DNA from: Mya arenaria
Taxonomy: Eukaryota > Mollusca > Bivalvia > Myida > Myidae
DNA length: 64,000 nt
Assembly: GCF_026914265.1 (NCBI RefSeq)
Contig: NC_069123.1
Coordinates: 31,896,678-31,960,677 of the forward strand
Direction: 5' to 3'
Shown: piece after piece, positions 54,261-64,000 of the stretch
How positions within the stretch are numbered: the stretch's first letter is position 1
Layout of the letters: each line of letters starts with the position of its first letter
Made by a program: the position numbers and the translations under genes
The notes under the pieces: model-generated
Databases searched by the model: none
What the model saw: the letters and a program-made list of their open reading frames with translations, nothing else
What the model was told of the DNA's origin: nothing

Positions 54261-54605
54261 GTGATCAAATATCAATTTTTATTTCCCTTAGTCTAAGCCA
54301 TGAAGCCATGTGATTTAATGTGAAGACAAGCGGGAAATGTGTTTGCATTGGATACGTATCTGAGCGTTACTAGTTTGTACTTAATGATAGCATAACATGT
54401 CTGTTTTAACTTGTGTTCATGATAGGGAAAAACAATAAAAAATACTTTATACTTAGTTACGTAATATAAACAATTTGATTTTTTACCGTGTACAATGAAA
54501 GGATATTTTAAATGCGTCTGACCTAGAAAAATATTAACTAAGTTAAAACCAAAACTGAGCTGCAGGAAGTTACACTTCGGGCTATAAAGTGCACAAAATA
54601 ACAAA

Positions 54606-57600
54606 ATGGCGACAAAAGGAGTTTCATTTTGTGAGGCCGACTCGACAACAAGTGTTTTTGAAGAGGTAAGCTAACTTAACGATTCAACATGTGAATATAT
54701 AACAACTGTGTGTTAATAATTACTTTAAGATTCTGATTTTACACATTAATGTGCGTCTGTCTTCAACTGAAGAGGTAAAAATAACTTGATTCGATTAATA
54801 TTGATTACGAATACGAATTCAGTATACATTGTGTATCTGAAATATATTCCTACAGTATGATATGCAGATATTCGGCCATAATTTATATGTAGAAATCACT
54901 TCGAAAATTAATAATAATTTTATATACATGTACTTTTCTGTCCTGGTTGGAGTATAATGAAAAAGGGACGTAACTGATGTTGGTAAAAAAAATCGTTGCC
55001 TAAACCCCTTGCATGTTTGATTTTCTAATGTTTTTCTCAAACAATGTGTTAAACATTGCATTGATAATCTCATTGTTATATTTGTTTTGATGCAATTAAG
55101 TATAATTATACTAAATTAAAATAAAGGCACATGCAACTTTATGTAGATTAAATGACGTAAAGAAGCATGAGTTGAGATATATGAAGATAAACATAACATT
55201 TCAATTGCGTTTTTCTTTTCTTTTCAGACCGACTTGAAAGAAAGAATGAGTGAAATGGAGGCACTATTGAATAGACTTGTAACCGGCCAAGGAGAAATCT
55301 TAAAACAGATGCAGGTACTTGCTCCACCGAAGAAAAAAACACAAAAGCAGCCTTTCAAGAAGAAACCTGATTTTTCAAAGAGTACGTGTACTAAGGCATT
55401 GCGTTTCCGCATTAAACAAATCCAGTTACATTCGGAACACCTCGGCCATTTTTATCGAAAACAACCTCGGATGTATTTAAGTCCGCTGCAAGTAAATCGC
55501 GTAGTAAATTTATTTAGCAGTTACACTTTATGACTTTACTCTTGGGATTCATAATTATGTTTGCAATAATACATTTCACTGGCAATCAATTTAAACTTAG
55601 ATCAATTAATACAACTCTAAAACACTACAATTAATTAATGATATAATTCGATAATTTCCTAACTACTTCAACTGATATATTGGCATACATCCGAGGTTGT
55701 TTTCGATAAAAATGGCCAGGGGTTCCGAATGATCCAGTTAAACTTAATATCAAGCTGAACATGACTTTAAAATTAACTTATTTCTTTCAAACTAGCATTT
55801 TATTTACCCTTTTTATAGGTGTTTTTGATATTGTAGTAGCTAGTTTGCTCTCAATGTATATAAATATTAATTAAGAAAATAAAATATAAAGGATTATCAT
55901 TATCTACGAATTGAAAATGATAAAATAATGGTTTAAACAGAGCAAATCAACCGATTTTGTGAGTGTGTGTGCGTTTGTGTGTTTGTGTGCGTGCGTGCGT
56001 GCGTGCGTGCGTGCGTGTGTGTTTGTGTTTCATAAAGATTAAACATTCAGACAACGCGATCCAATTTCAAAACCTTGTGTTTATTTTCAGGTAGAAGACC
56101 AACAATAAACGATATGTCCATGCTGCAGAATTTGCCTGAAGCTTTACAGGAACATATCGTTCATTTTACCGATGATCTTGTGTTTAAGGATGTTCTTAGA
56201 GACAAAATTATTGAAAAAGATTGTTTATCCGAGGAAGACTGCGAACAGATTGACTCTAAACTCACAACGCGAGACCAAACACGACTCCTGATTAAGAAAC
56301 TAAAAGATAGAGGACCCATCGTTATTGGAAATTTTCTTGCTATTTTGCAAGAGGATGTGGCATATAAACATTTAGCTGAAATGGTCAATGAATCTATAAT
56401 CCACATTTCAGAGCAATATCGTGATACCCAGTGTGTTGTTTGTGTTCTGAGGACACATGTGGATGTAAAAGATGTGGGTGACTTACTCTGGAAGAACAGA
56501 GTTATACCAGACAGGGTATGGGACAGTATAGTTGATTTAGACAGCACTTATTGTAATCGAATAATGATTTGGGACGAAATATTCTTATGCATGAATGCCT
56601 GTAAAAACGTTGATGAAGTGAAAGACATTCTGATTGAATCTATAGAAAAAAAGTATCCAGATGTAACTGAGTTTATCAAGCAAATCCCGAGCAAACAGAC
56701 CATGTCTTGTTGTTGTTTGCGGCGCAGATCACTGAGGCAAAAACGGTCTAATTCGTACGGTAGCACCAGCGATATAAGCACCACATCAGAAATACCAAGA
56801 GGAAACCTTCCGAGTGGAAATCTGTTTTCCGACTCTGACTCCGCCTTTTCACCTTCGTCGATGGACCATCCAACGAATTTATTCTTATTGCAACATTCGT
56901 TTTCTACTAGTCTTCTTGATCGTTACGACAGTATAGGAAGCGCGAAAGGCAACGAGGACGTACAAAACACAACAGCTTTGTCTCGAAATCGCCATCCATC
57001 AGAGAAGTTTGATCCACAGGAAAGTTGTGTCAATGAAGAAAGCGATAGATGTCAGAGTTTTGTGAGTCATTATGGTGAAGGGCTTCCGAAACATGTCCCT
57101 GAAAATATGCTAAACCAAAGGTTTAACAGAAGTATGAGTAAAACGAGCAATGCCACTTTACAGGCTCCAAGCTCAGTATCCGGAAATGAGTCTTCTATTG
57201 GAGAACACAGAGTTTCTTTGACATCTGATGTACGTTCGTCAACATCGGATAAAGCAAACAGTCCCGAAGTAGGTAGTCCTAGTCATTACTTCAACGTAAG
57301 AAAAGAAGAACATCCAAAACTCAACCTAGATAATCAAGATCACGAAACGGACGATCGTTCTTATTCAAATAACTGTATACAAACTGACAACAGTTATTGC
57401 AAAAGATCTCAATCTCCAAAGGAACGCCTAAAATGCAAGTGCAATTCTGAAAACGATGATGACGTTTTTGTGAATGTTGATGAAGACAGCGATGCTCACC
57501 ATGACATGCCTCGGAAAGTAAGACGACGAATCAAAATTAAACGGCTAAAAATCAAAACTCCTCAAAATACACCGTTTTCGTGTGGCCAATTTGTAACACG

Positions 57601-57733
57601 ATCGATGTGTAATGAGGAAAAGGTTGACCCTAAAATAGGCTTGAAACCACTCGGTGTAAATAAAAGTAAGAAAGGCGTGAAAAGAGAACTGCGAAGACAA
57701 AGGTCTCGTCAAGAATGTTCAAGATCAGATTAA
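54606..57733 (+). CDS. Coiled-coil, double-CARD, Ser-rich protein E (618 aa)
   Basis: Exons 54606-54665, 55228-55381 and 56091-57733, with exon 1 and 2 lengths identical to gene D (60 and 154 nt) and the same phases. Exon 2 gives a coiled coil (LKERMSEMEALLNRLVTGQG) and a lysine-rich stretch. CARD 1 at ~88-171 (SEEDCEQIDSKLTTRDQTRL), second CARD-like bundle to ~270, then SCCC and the basic LRRRSLRQKR patch, all conserved. The S/T motif GSTSDISTTSEIPRGNLPSG is identical to D. The protein stops at SRQECSRSD, where D continues ~75 residues. Sequence past the stop still resembles D's tail, with further frame damage, so the tail was lost by a GAA-to-TAA change. The frame before it is intact over 546 codons despite many substitutions, which suggests it is functional. 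Intron 1 is only 562 bp. Confidence 0.86.
55429..55731. mobile_element. Family 3 MITE, intact, 9-bp target duplication (Mutator-like)
   Basis: Ends CATTCGGAACACCTCGGCCA and (reverse complement) CATTCGGAACCCCTGGCCAT, then TATCGAAAACAACCTCGGAT in both. Flanked by ATCCAGTTA at 55420-55428 and 55732-55740. Gene D has the unfilled site ATCCAATTG at the matching place in intron 2. A 9-bp duplication points to Mutator-type transposition. Non-coding. Confidence 0.85.
55957..56031. repeat. (GT)n/(GTGC)n microsatellite in intron 2 of gene E
   Basis: GTGTGT and GCGTGCGT tracts; gene D has a short GTGTGTGTGT at the same relative place (47438). Confidence 0.9.
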
Positions 57734-58612
57734 CTGTGTGATAATTCAGAGAAAAGTCGAGGTCTTAAACATCAGTACAATCAATGGTGGATACGGTTCC
57801 GAGACAAAAAATTGACCCCCAACTGGGACTTTCAGAGCTGAACATTCTATAAGTTATGTCAACTGAAAGCAATGACTTTAAATCAAAACGCAACTTCAGA
57901 TACGGACAATTTGACTTTAACCGATAGTGAAATAACAGATTATTCTTTGTCAAATATGGAAAAGAACTTCTTTCCGATTTGTCAATTTTAAATAATTGAA
58001 TAAGTAACTTCATTTCTGGTTTTTGAATGAAAATACTATATTGCATCTTCGTTTTATTAAGTTATCAATTTAATTTTGAACATGACTCCATATTATAATT
58101 ATGTTATTGATGTGAGAAAGTTATACACTAGCTTGGTTCCAAATAAATTTTGTACAGTTATACTATTCGTGTTTAACAGAACCTTACAAGGTCACATGGT
58201 CACAAATAAGGTATAACACAAAATTGATGCGAATACAATTTACCTTTGTTGTAATATGTGCTTACTAAATAGCACAGGAGCAATATATTCTTTAATTGAA
58301 TGTAATTTGTATTTCCAAATGATTGAGTAACAAAGATACTTGAGGTACAGTCTTTATCGTAACTACTCAGCCATCTCCGGCAAGCTCAGAAGAGTGTATG
58401 TCTTTGGATAATAGCCAAGGGTGTTCCGATTGGTGCTCTCTTTGAATACTCAGTAGGGAATCAAAATAAAGACTTTGTCTTAGATAATCATGGTCAAAAC
58501 GTGATAAGTTGTGCGAAAAATAATTTACGAGTCAATTTTATATTAAATATTGGTATTTTTTTTTTTAATTGCGTCTTTATTTGTTGGTATGACAAACATC
58601 GGTATGGATGAA
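57734..58612. other. Decayed tail of gene E and 3' flank
   Basis: 57734-57960 still resembles the last ~75 codons of gene D (for example GATACGGACAATTTGACTTT), now untranslated. AATAAA near 58142 may be the poly(A) signal. A family 4 mini-element lies at 58352-58424, in the same position as the eroded one behind gene D. Confidence 0.6.
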
Positions 58613-58688
<76 letters not shown>

Positions 58689-58690
58689 TA
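58613..58690. repeat. (AAT)n microsatellite
   Basis: About 25 AAT units. Confidence 0.97.
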
Positions 58691-58883
58691 ACAAATTGAA
58701 TGGCAATATTATTTTATAAATATGACTTTTAAATGTCATATTGATGGATGTTTTCTGTATAGTACTTTTTGTTTGAACAACCAATATATTGGTCGATTAC
58801 GTTGAAGATGAAAAACAATAGTGTCTGTAAGTTTGTGTGACGTTAGATCTCCTAAAAGATCTACGATGGAATTTGCTATAATG

Positions 58884-60915
58884 TAGTTATGCCCATAAAT
58901 GTAGTTATGCCTATAAATGTAGTTATGCCTATACATGTAGTTATGCCTATACATGTAGTTTGCATGCCTATAAATGTAGTTATGCCCATAAATGTAGTTA
59001 TGTCTATACATGTAGTTATGCATGCCTATACATGTAGTTATGCCTATAAATGTAGTTATGCCTATACATGTAGTTATGCCTATACATGTAGTTATGCCTA
59101 TAAATGTAGTTATGCCTATACATGTAGTTATGCCTATACATGTAGTTATGCCTATACATGTAGTTATGCCTATACATGTAGTTATGCCTATACATGTAGT
59201 TATGCCAATACATGTAGTTATGCCTATACATGTAGTTATGCCTATACATGTAGTTATGCCTATAAATGTAGTTATGCCCATAAATGTAGTTATGCCTATA
59301 CATGTAGTTATGCCTATACATGTAGTTATGCTTATACATGTAGTTATGCCTATACATGTAGTTATGCCTATAAATGTAGTTATGCCCATAAATGTAGTTA
59401 TGCCTATAAATGTAGTTATGCCCATAAATGTAAATATGCCTATACATGTAGTTATGCCTATACATGTAGTTATGCCCATAAATGTAGTTATGCCTATACA
59501 TGTAGTTATGCCTATACATGTAGTTATGTATGCCTATACATGTAGTTATGCCTATACATGTAGTTATGCCTATACATGTAGTTATGCCTATACATGTAGT
59601 TATGCCTATACATGTAGTTATGCCTATAAATGTAGTTAAGCCCATAAATGTAGTTATGCCTATAAATGTAGTTATGCCCATAAATGTAGTTATGCCTATA
59701 CATGTAGTTATGCCTATAAATGTAGTTATGCCTATACATGTAGTTATGCCCATAAATGTAGTTATGCCTATACATGTAGTTATGTATGCCTATACATGTA
59801 GTTATGCCTATCCATGTAGTTATGCCTATAAATGTAGTTTGCCTATACATGTAGTTATTCCTATACATGTAGTTATGCCTATAAATGTAGTTATGCCTAT
59901 ACATGTAGTTATGTATGCCTATACATGTAGTTATGCCCATACATGTAGTTATGCCTATAAATGTAGTTATGCCCATAAATGTAGTTATGCCTATACATGT
60001 AGTTATGCCCATACATGTAGTTATGCCTATACATGTAGTTATGCCTATACATGTTGTTATGCCCATAAATGTAGTTATGCCTATACATGTAGTTATGCCC
60101 ATAAATGTAGTTATGCCTATACATGTAGTTATGCCTATAAATGTAGTTATGCCCATAAATGTAGTTATGCCTATACATGTAGTTATGCCTATACATGTAG
60201 TTATGCCTATAAATGTAGTTATGCCTATAAATGTAGTTATGCCTATACATGTAGTTATGCCTATAAATGTAGTTATGCCTATACATGTAGTTATGCCTAT
60301 AAATGTAGTTATGCCTATACATGTAGTTATGCCTATACATGTAGTTATGCCTATAAATGTAGTTATGCCTATACATGTAGTTATGCCTATACATGTAGTT
60401 ATGCCTATAAATGTAGTTATGCCTATACATGTAGTTATGCCTATACATGTAGTTATGCCTATACATGTAGTTATGCCTATAAATGTAGTTATGCCTATAC
60501 ATGTAGTTATGCCTATACATGTAGTTATGTATGCCTATAAATGTAGTTATGCCTATACATGTAGTTATGCCTATCAATGTAGTTATGCCTATACATGTAG
60601 TTATGCCTATACATGTAGTTATGCCTATAAATGTAGTTATGCCTATACATGTAGTTATGCCTATAAATGTAGTTATGCCTATACATGTAGTTAGGCCCAT
60701 AAATGTAGTTATGCCTATACATGTAGTTATGCCTATAAATGTAGTTATGCCTATACATGTAGTTATGCCCATAAATGTAGTTATGCCTATACATGTAGTT
60801 ATGCCTATAAATGTAGTTATGCCTATACATGTAGTTATGCCTATACATGTAGTTATGCCTATACATGTAGTTATGCCCATAAATGTAGTTATGCCTATAC
60901 ATGTAGTTAGGCCTA
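58884..60915. repeat. 18-bp satellite-like array, about 112 copies
   Basis: Unit ATGCCTATACATGTAGTT. Nearly all variation sits at two positions: CCT/CCC and TACATG/TAAATG, giving three common unit types and one rare one. A few units carry 4-bp insertions (ATGT/ATGC). Because 18 is a multiple of three and two frames on each strand lack stops, it produces 130-340-codon frames on both strands (MPIHVV, AYTCSY, NYMYRH, TTCIGI); none is a gene. Confidence 0.98.
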
Positions 60916-60961
60916 ATTAATAGATTACTTATTATTGCAAAATCGTTTCGTTGTGATTCTT

Positions 60962-61205
60962 GGCCGGTATTCATAAACTATCTCAACTAAAGTCATTTCC
61001 TAACTTAAGTTGACTTCCTTAACATTTCATTGTAAAATTAAAAGAAAAGTGTGTTTTAACAAAAAAAAATGCGTATTTTCCATGAAATCAATGAATTCAA
61101 AGTATTTCAGAAGTTATTAAGTTATTATATCATATGACCAGTGAGATACTAAAATTAGGAAAGTGACTTAAGTTAGGAAAACAACTAATAAGTTTGTGAA
61201 GTTTC
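60962..61205. mobile_element. Small inverted-repeat element
   Basis: TATTCATAAACTATCTCAAC with TTCCTAACTTAAGTTGACTT on the left is mirrored by (reverse complement) CACAAACTTATTAGTTGTTT and TCCTAACTTAAGTCACTTTC on the right. Non-coding; starts directly after the 18-bp array. Confidence 0.55.
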
Positions 61206-63039
61206 AAGACTTTTGATAATAATCACTACAAGGCTAAATGCAGATGACAAGGTGCTATAAAAACAGCTAAACATGTTAAACTTACATAAAGTCATATTGC
61301 TTTTGTTTCTGACGCGTATATAACTCAGCGGTAGGGGCAAAACCGTTTCGTTTGCAAGATTGTGTCTTGTCAGTAAACAAAAAATGACTTCAACCATCAT
61401 ATACCTTCATTTGTTTGGGGGACTTTTTCAAAAGTAAACGTTTGCCGGCCAGGCTTGAACATGTTATTTCCATAAACAATCGAAATAAAAATACCCTATT
61501 GGTAAAATGTAACCTTCTTTCTGCTAAGTCGGGAATCGCTTCATAATTGTTTTTATTCAATATCTTCAGCATAATAAGAGTAACTTATAGTATTATTATT
61601 AGTTATTGGTTTGTATTAAAATGTATACTTCAGTAACCAAGTTGCAATGTTTATTGAATCACGCTTCTGACAATTAAATCGTTCTTTAACTATTTTAGGA
61701 AAACCGTCCTCATTAAATTATTTGTTTAAAAGTGCGAGAGTTCTGTATATTTGCAAATATAATTAAATCTGTTCACTCGCTCCAAAATGATTTTGCTATG
61801 AAAATGGTTTCATGAACTGATTTAAAAAATGGTTTATTTTAAATTCAGCATGGTTGTTTCTGTTCTTTTGTTTGTCAAAAACACATTCTGGAAAATATAC
61901 CCTAATACATTCTTTATGTATTGCAGTGTGAATTGCACAAGCGATAAAGCATTAATAACACGCAATATAATGATGCTTATTCAATTATACGAAATTATGA
62001 ACCGGATGTTATATTCGACTCATGTGGGTGTTTGCGAATCATGTAACACTATATTTAACATCCATGTAGTCATTTTAACATCGCGTTATTGTTATGATGT
62101 ACGAACAAAGAGAAATATCACTTAGTACTTGTACATTGAGTAATTTTTAAATTTCAATAACACGGGAACAGCAATGTTTATTGCTTCAGTGAAATACAAT
62201 CAGTATAAACTCTTTATATAAGCGTAGTCCTCTTTTTATTTATTAATTCTGTTATGTTAAGTATGTGTGTCCTTATATTATTCACAGACATTAACTGGAT
62301 TTTTACAGCATGCCTAAGAAGTAGTTGCTAAAGATATAACTCAATTTTGATTATTTGTAAATGATGAACCAGGTTGTTATGAAGACTAGGTAACACAGTA
62401 ACACGTGGTCATTGTCTAAGGTTATACAAGAGGTGCGTCAAATGTTGCTTAACATTCACTGTTGTCGTTTATTACATGAATCCACATGGGACAACTTTTT
62501 TCAGAGCAGAACAAAAAAAAAAATTCTTTAGCTTAAACATTACAAGCCCATTGTCATACAAACAAATTTTAAGACATAAATGACAAGATTTGTGATATCA
62601 CTGGTTAATTTGGATATCGAGCACATAGTGACTCAACACTTTTTAATGTACTTAAGAAAGTAGATTACATATCAACCATTCATGCTATCGGGACTCTAGT
62701 AACATTTCCATCTTTATTATTTTTGCATTCAGATGTCTCTGTATACTTTTTGTGTGTTGCTATTCTCGATTCGGCTTTGTCCAACACACCAATGTACTTA
62801 CAGAAATGGATATATACGATATAAATACTCTCTAGAACTTCTTGTTAATCAGATTAATCAAAATGTTTAAGAATTGATGAAGAACAAACACACTCCAGAA
62901 TAATTGATGACATTAAGGAAACTAGGATAAACATTCTGTTTTCATTTTTTTCTTAAGTATTATTAATAACAATTTAATAACACAAGTGTCAGAGCTGTTG
63001 AAATCCCCCCCAAAACACGGCGGGTAATCCACGTGACCA
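61206..63039. other. No gene seen
   Basis: AT-rich, short frames only; none shows a domain or signal peptide that I would defend. Confidence 0.4.
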
Positions 63040-63490
63040 AATGGTAGGTTTCAGTGCAAGATGGCGTCACCAAAACGCTCGACTCGAGCCGAAAATCAAG
63101 TTAATACATATAATTATAATAGTTTCTTTAATTTTTTAACATAGCCTATCATATGCCCACCTACCTAGTTTGTGTTAGCATATCCATGTTTTCCTTGAAA
63201 CTTTAACCGTTCTCGAGAACACTTCGGCAATGTTTCCAAAATGTACGAAATCCGACTGGTAGGTTACAGTTCCATTTATCATTTTGGCTCGGATTTAGCG
63301 GAAAATGAGGTTATAATTTGGGAAAATCGCATAAAACACTTAAGTTTTGTTTAAACATAACAGGCACATGCATTTGGGAACGAATATTTTAATGATTTTA
63401 AAAGATATGAGGACGAAAAGAAAATGATAGGTTGCAGCTCCGATTTTTGAAGAGATAGGTTGCAGTTCCATATTTAGGTTGCCGTCTGGA
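63040..63490 (+). repeat. Dispersed repeat R1, copy 2
   Basis: Same family as 13855-14275 (opposite strand). Contains GCAAGATGGCGTCACC followed by a 20-codon frame (ASPKRSTRAENQ), then ATCCGACTGGTAGGTTACAG and the AGGTTGCAGCTCCGA tail. Confidence 0.75.
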
Positions 63491-63849
63491 CTGCAGATTC
63501 TTTGACTTAGTTTGAGTGTTCAAGCCAAACATATAGGTTCCCATAAAACTCAACTGATATTTTTCTATACCATTGTTCTTTTTACATAGTTATTACATCA
63601 TCTAAAATTATAAAATCATTGAAAATCACATCGAGACTGCTGTTTTTATACTTTTGATTTTTCTGCTTACAAATTTATAAGGTTACCATCATTATGATTT
63701 GTTTTCTGTGACAAATTGATGTATTACACGTTTAGAGTTGAATTGTTAAACCATTATCTGTGATAAAATCTGCACACCAGTATACTTTTATTGTATTACG
63801 TGTCAATCGATGTTTTGCAATTTTCGATATATCATATGGAATGCATTTT

Positions 63850-64000
63850 TATTAGGGATGGAAGCGAATATCCGAGTATCCGGATATCACGCAAGTATTC
63901 GGATTCCAAAATGGGTATTCGAATATTCGTTAAGAATTAAAATTTCAATGAAATAGCTTAGCAGAGACATAGCAATTGTTATAAAACTTTTCAGATGAAA
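63850..64000. repeat. Start of an unidentified repeat at window edge
   Basis: GGGATGGAAGCGAATATCCG and GGTATTCGAATATTCG are short self-similar GAATAT phrases of dispersed-repeat type; the element runs off the window. Confidence 0.3.

Noticed and set aside
54583-54588. TATA box for gene E
   Set aside because: TATAAA is only about 18 bp before the ATG, too close for a standard TATA-directed start upstream of the codon.
58736-60974. Several frames of 130-340 codons on both strands
   Set aside because: They are pure translations of the 18-bp tandem unit, whose length is a multiple of three; none has a composition or start of a real protein.

Overview
The window looks like AT-rich nuclear DNA from a bivalve mollusc, probably a heterodont clam or mussel of the Mya/Dreissena kind. 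The evidence is intron-containing genes with GT-AG junctions, temptin-like and C1q-domain secreted proteins, and dense short inverted-repeat elements and dispersed repeats of types I recall from bivalve genomes. The species cannot be fixed from sequence alone. Nothing bacterial is present, and most long open frames outside the genes are translations of tandem repeats.

Layout. (1) 1-5.6 kb is gene-poor. It holds a broken LINE reverse transcriptase, a decayed minisatellite and a fragment of a repetitive ORF. (2) 5.6-11.3 kb, minus strand: a complete five-exon 5'(3')-deoxyribonucleotidase gene (212 aa) with introns full of small inverted-repeat elements. (3) 11.3-16.2 kb: foldback elements and repeats. 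(4) 16.3-17.8 kb, plus strand: a two-exon secreted C1q-domain protein (201 aa). (5) 19.2-33.0 kb, plus strand: a temptin-like (water-borne pheromone family) cluster. Two three-exon genes appear whole (157 and 156 aa). Between them lie an orphan truncated exon 1 and a second exon 3, left by a tandem duplication whose breakpoints can be read. (6) 33-41.6 kb: a 54-bp minisatellite, then a 3175-bp element with ~450-bp terminal inverted repeats, a 5-bp target duplication and zinc-finger remnants. (7) 41.8-57.7 kb, plus strand: two tandem paralogous genes encoding a coiled-coil/double-CARD/serine-rich protein (692 and 618 aa), sitting in duplicated segments (~37.1-50.1 kb and ~53.6-58.5 kb). (8) 58.9-60.9 kb: an 18-bp tandem array of about 112 copies. 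(9) 61-64 kb: no gene seen, only dispersed repeats.

The genes do not form a pathway. The C1q and temptin proteins would be secreted, as recognition and signalling proteins; the CARD proteins look like intracellular death-fold adaptors; the nucleotidase is housekeeping. The least familiar material is the double-CARD adaptor pair and the long-TIR element. The duplicated blocks are useful because inserted elements can be dated relative to the duplications through empty sites.
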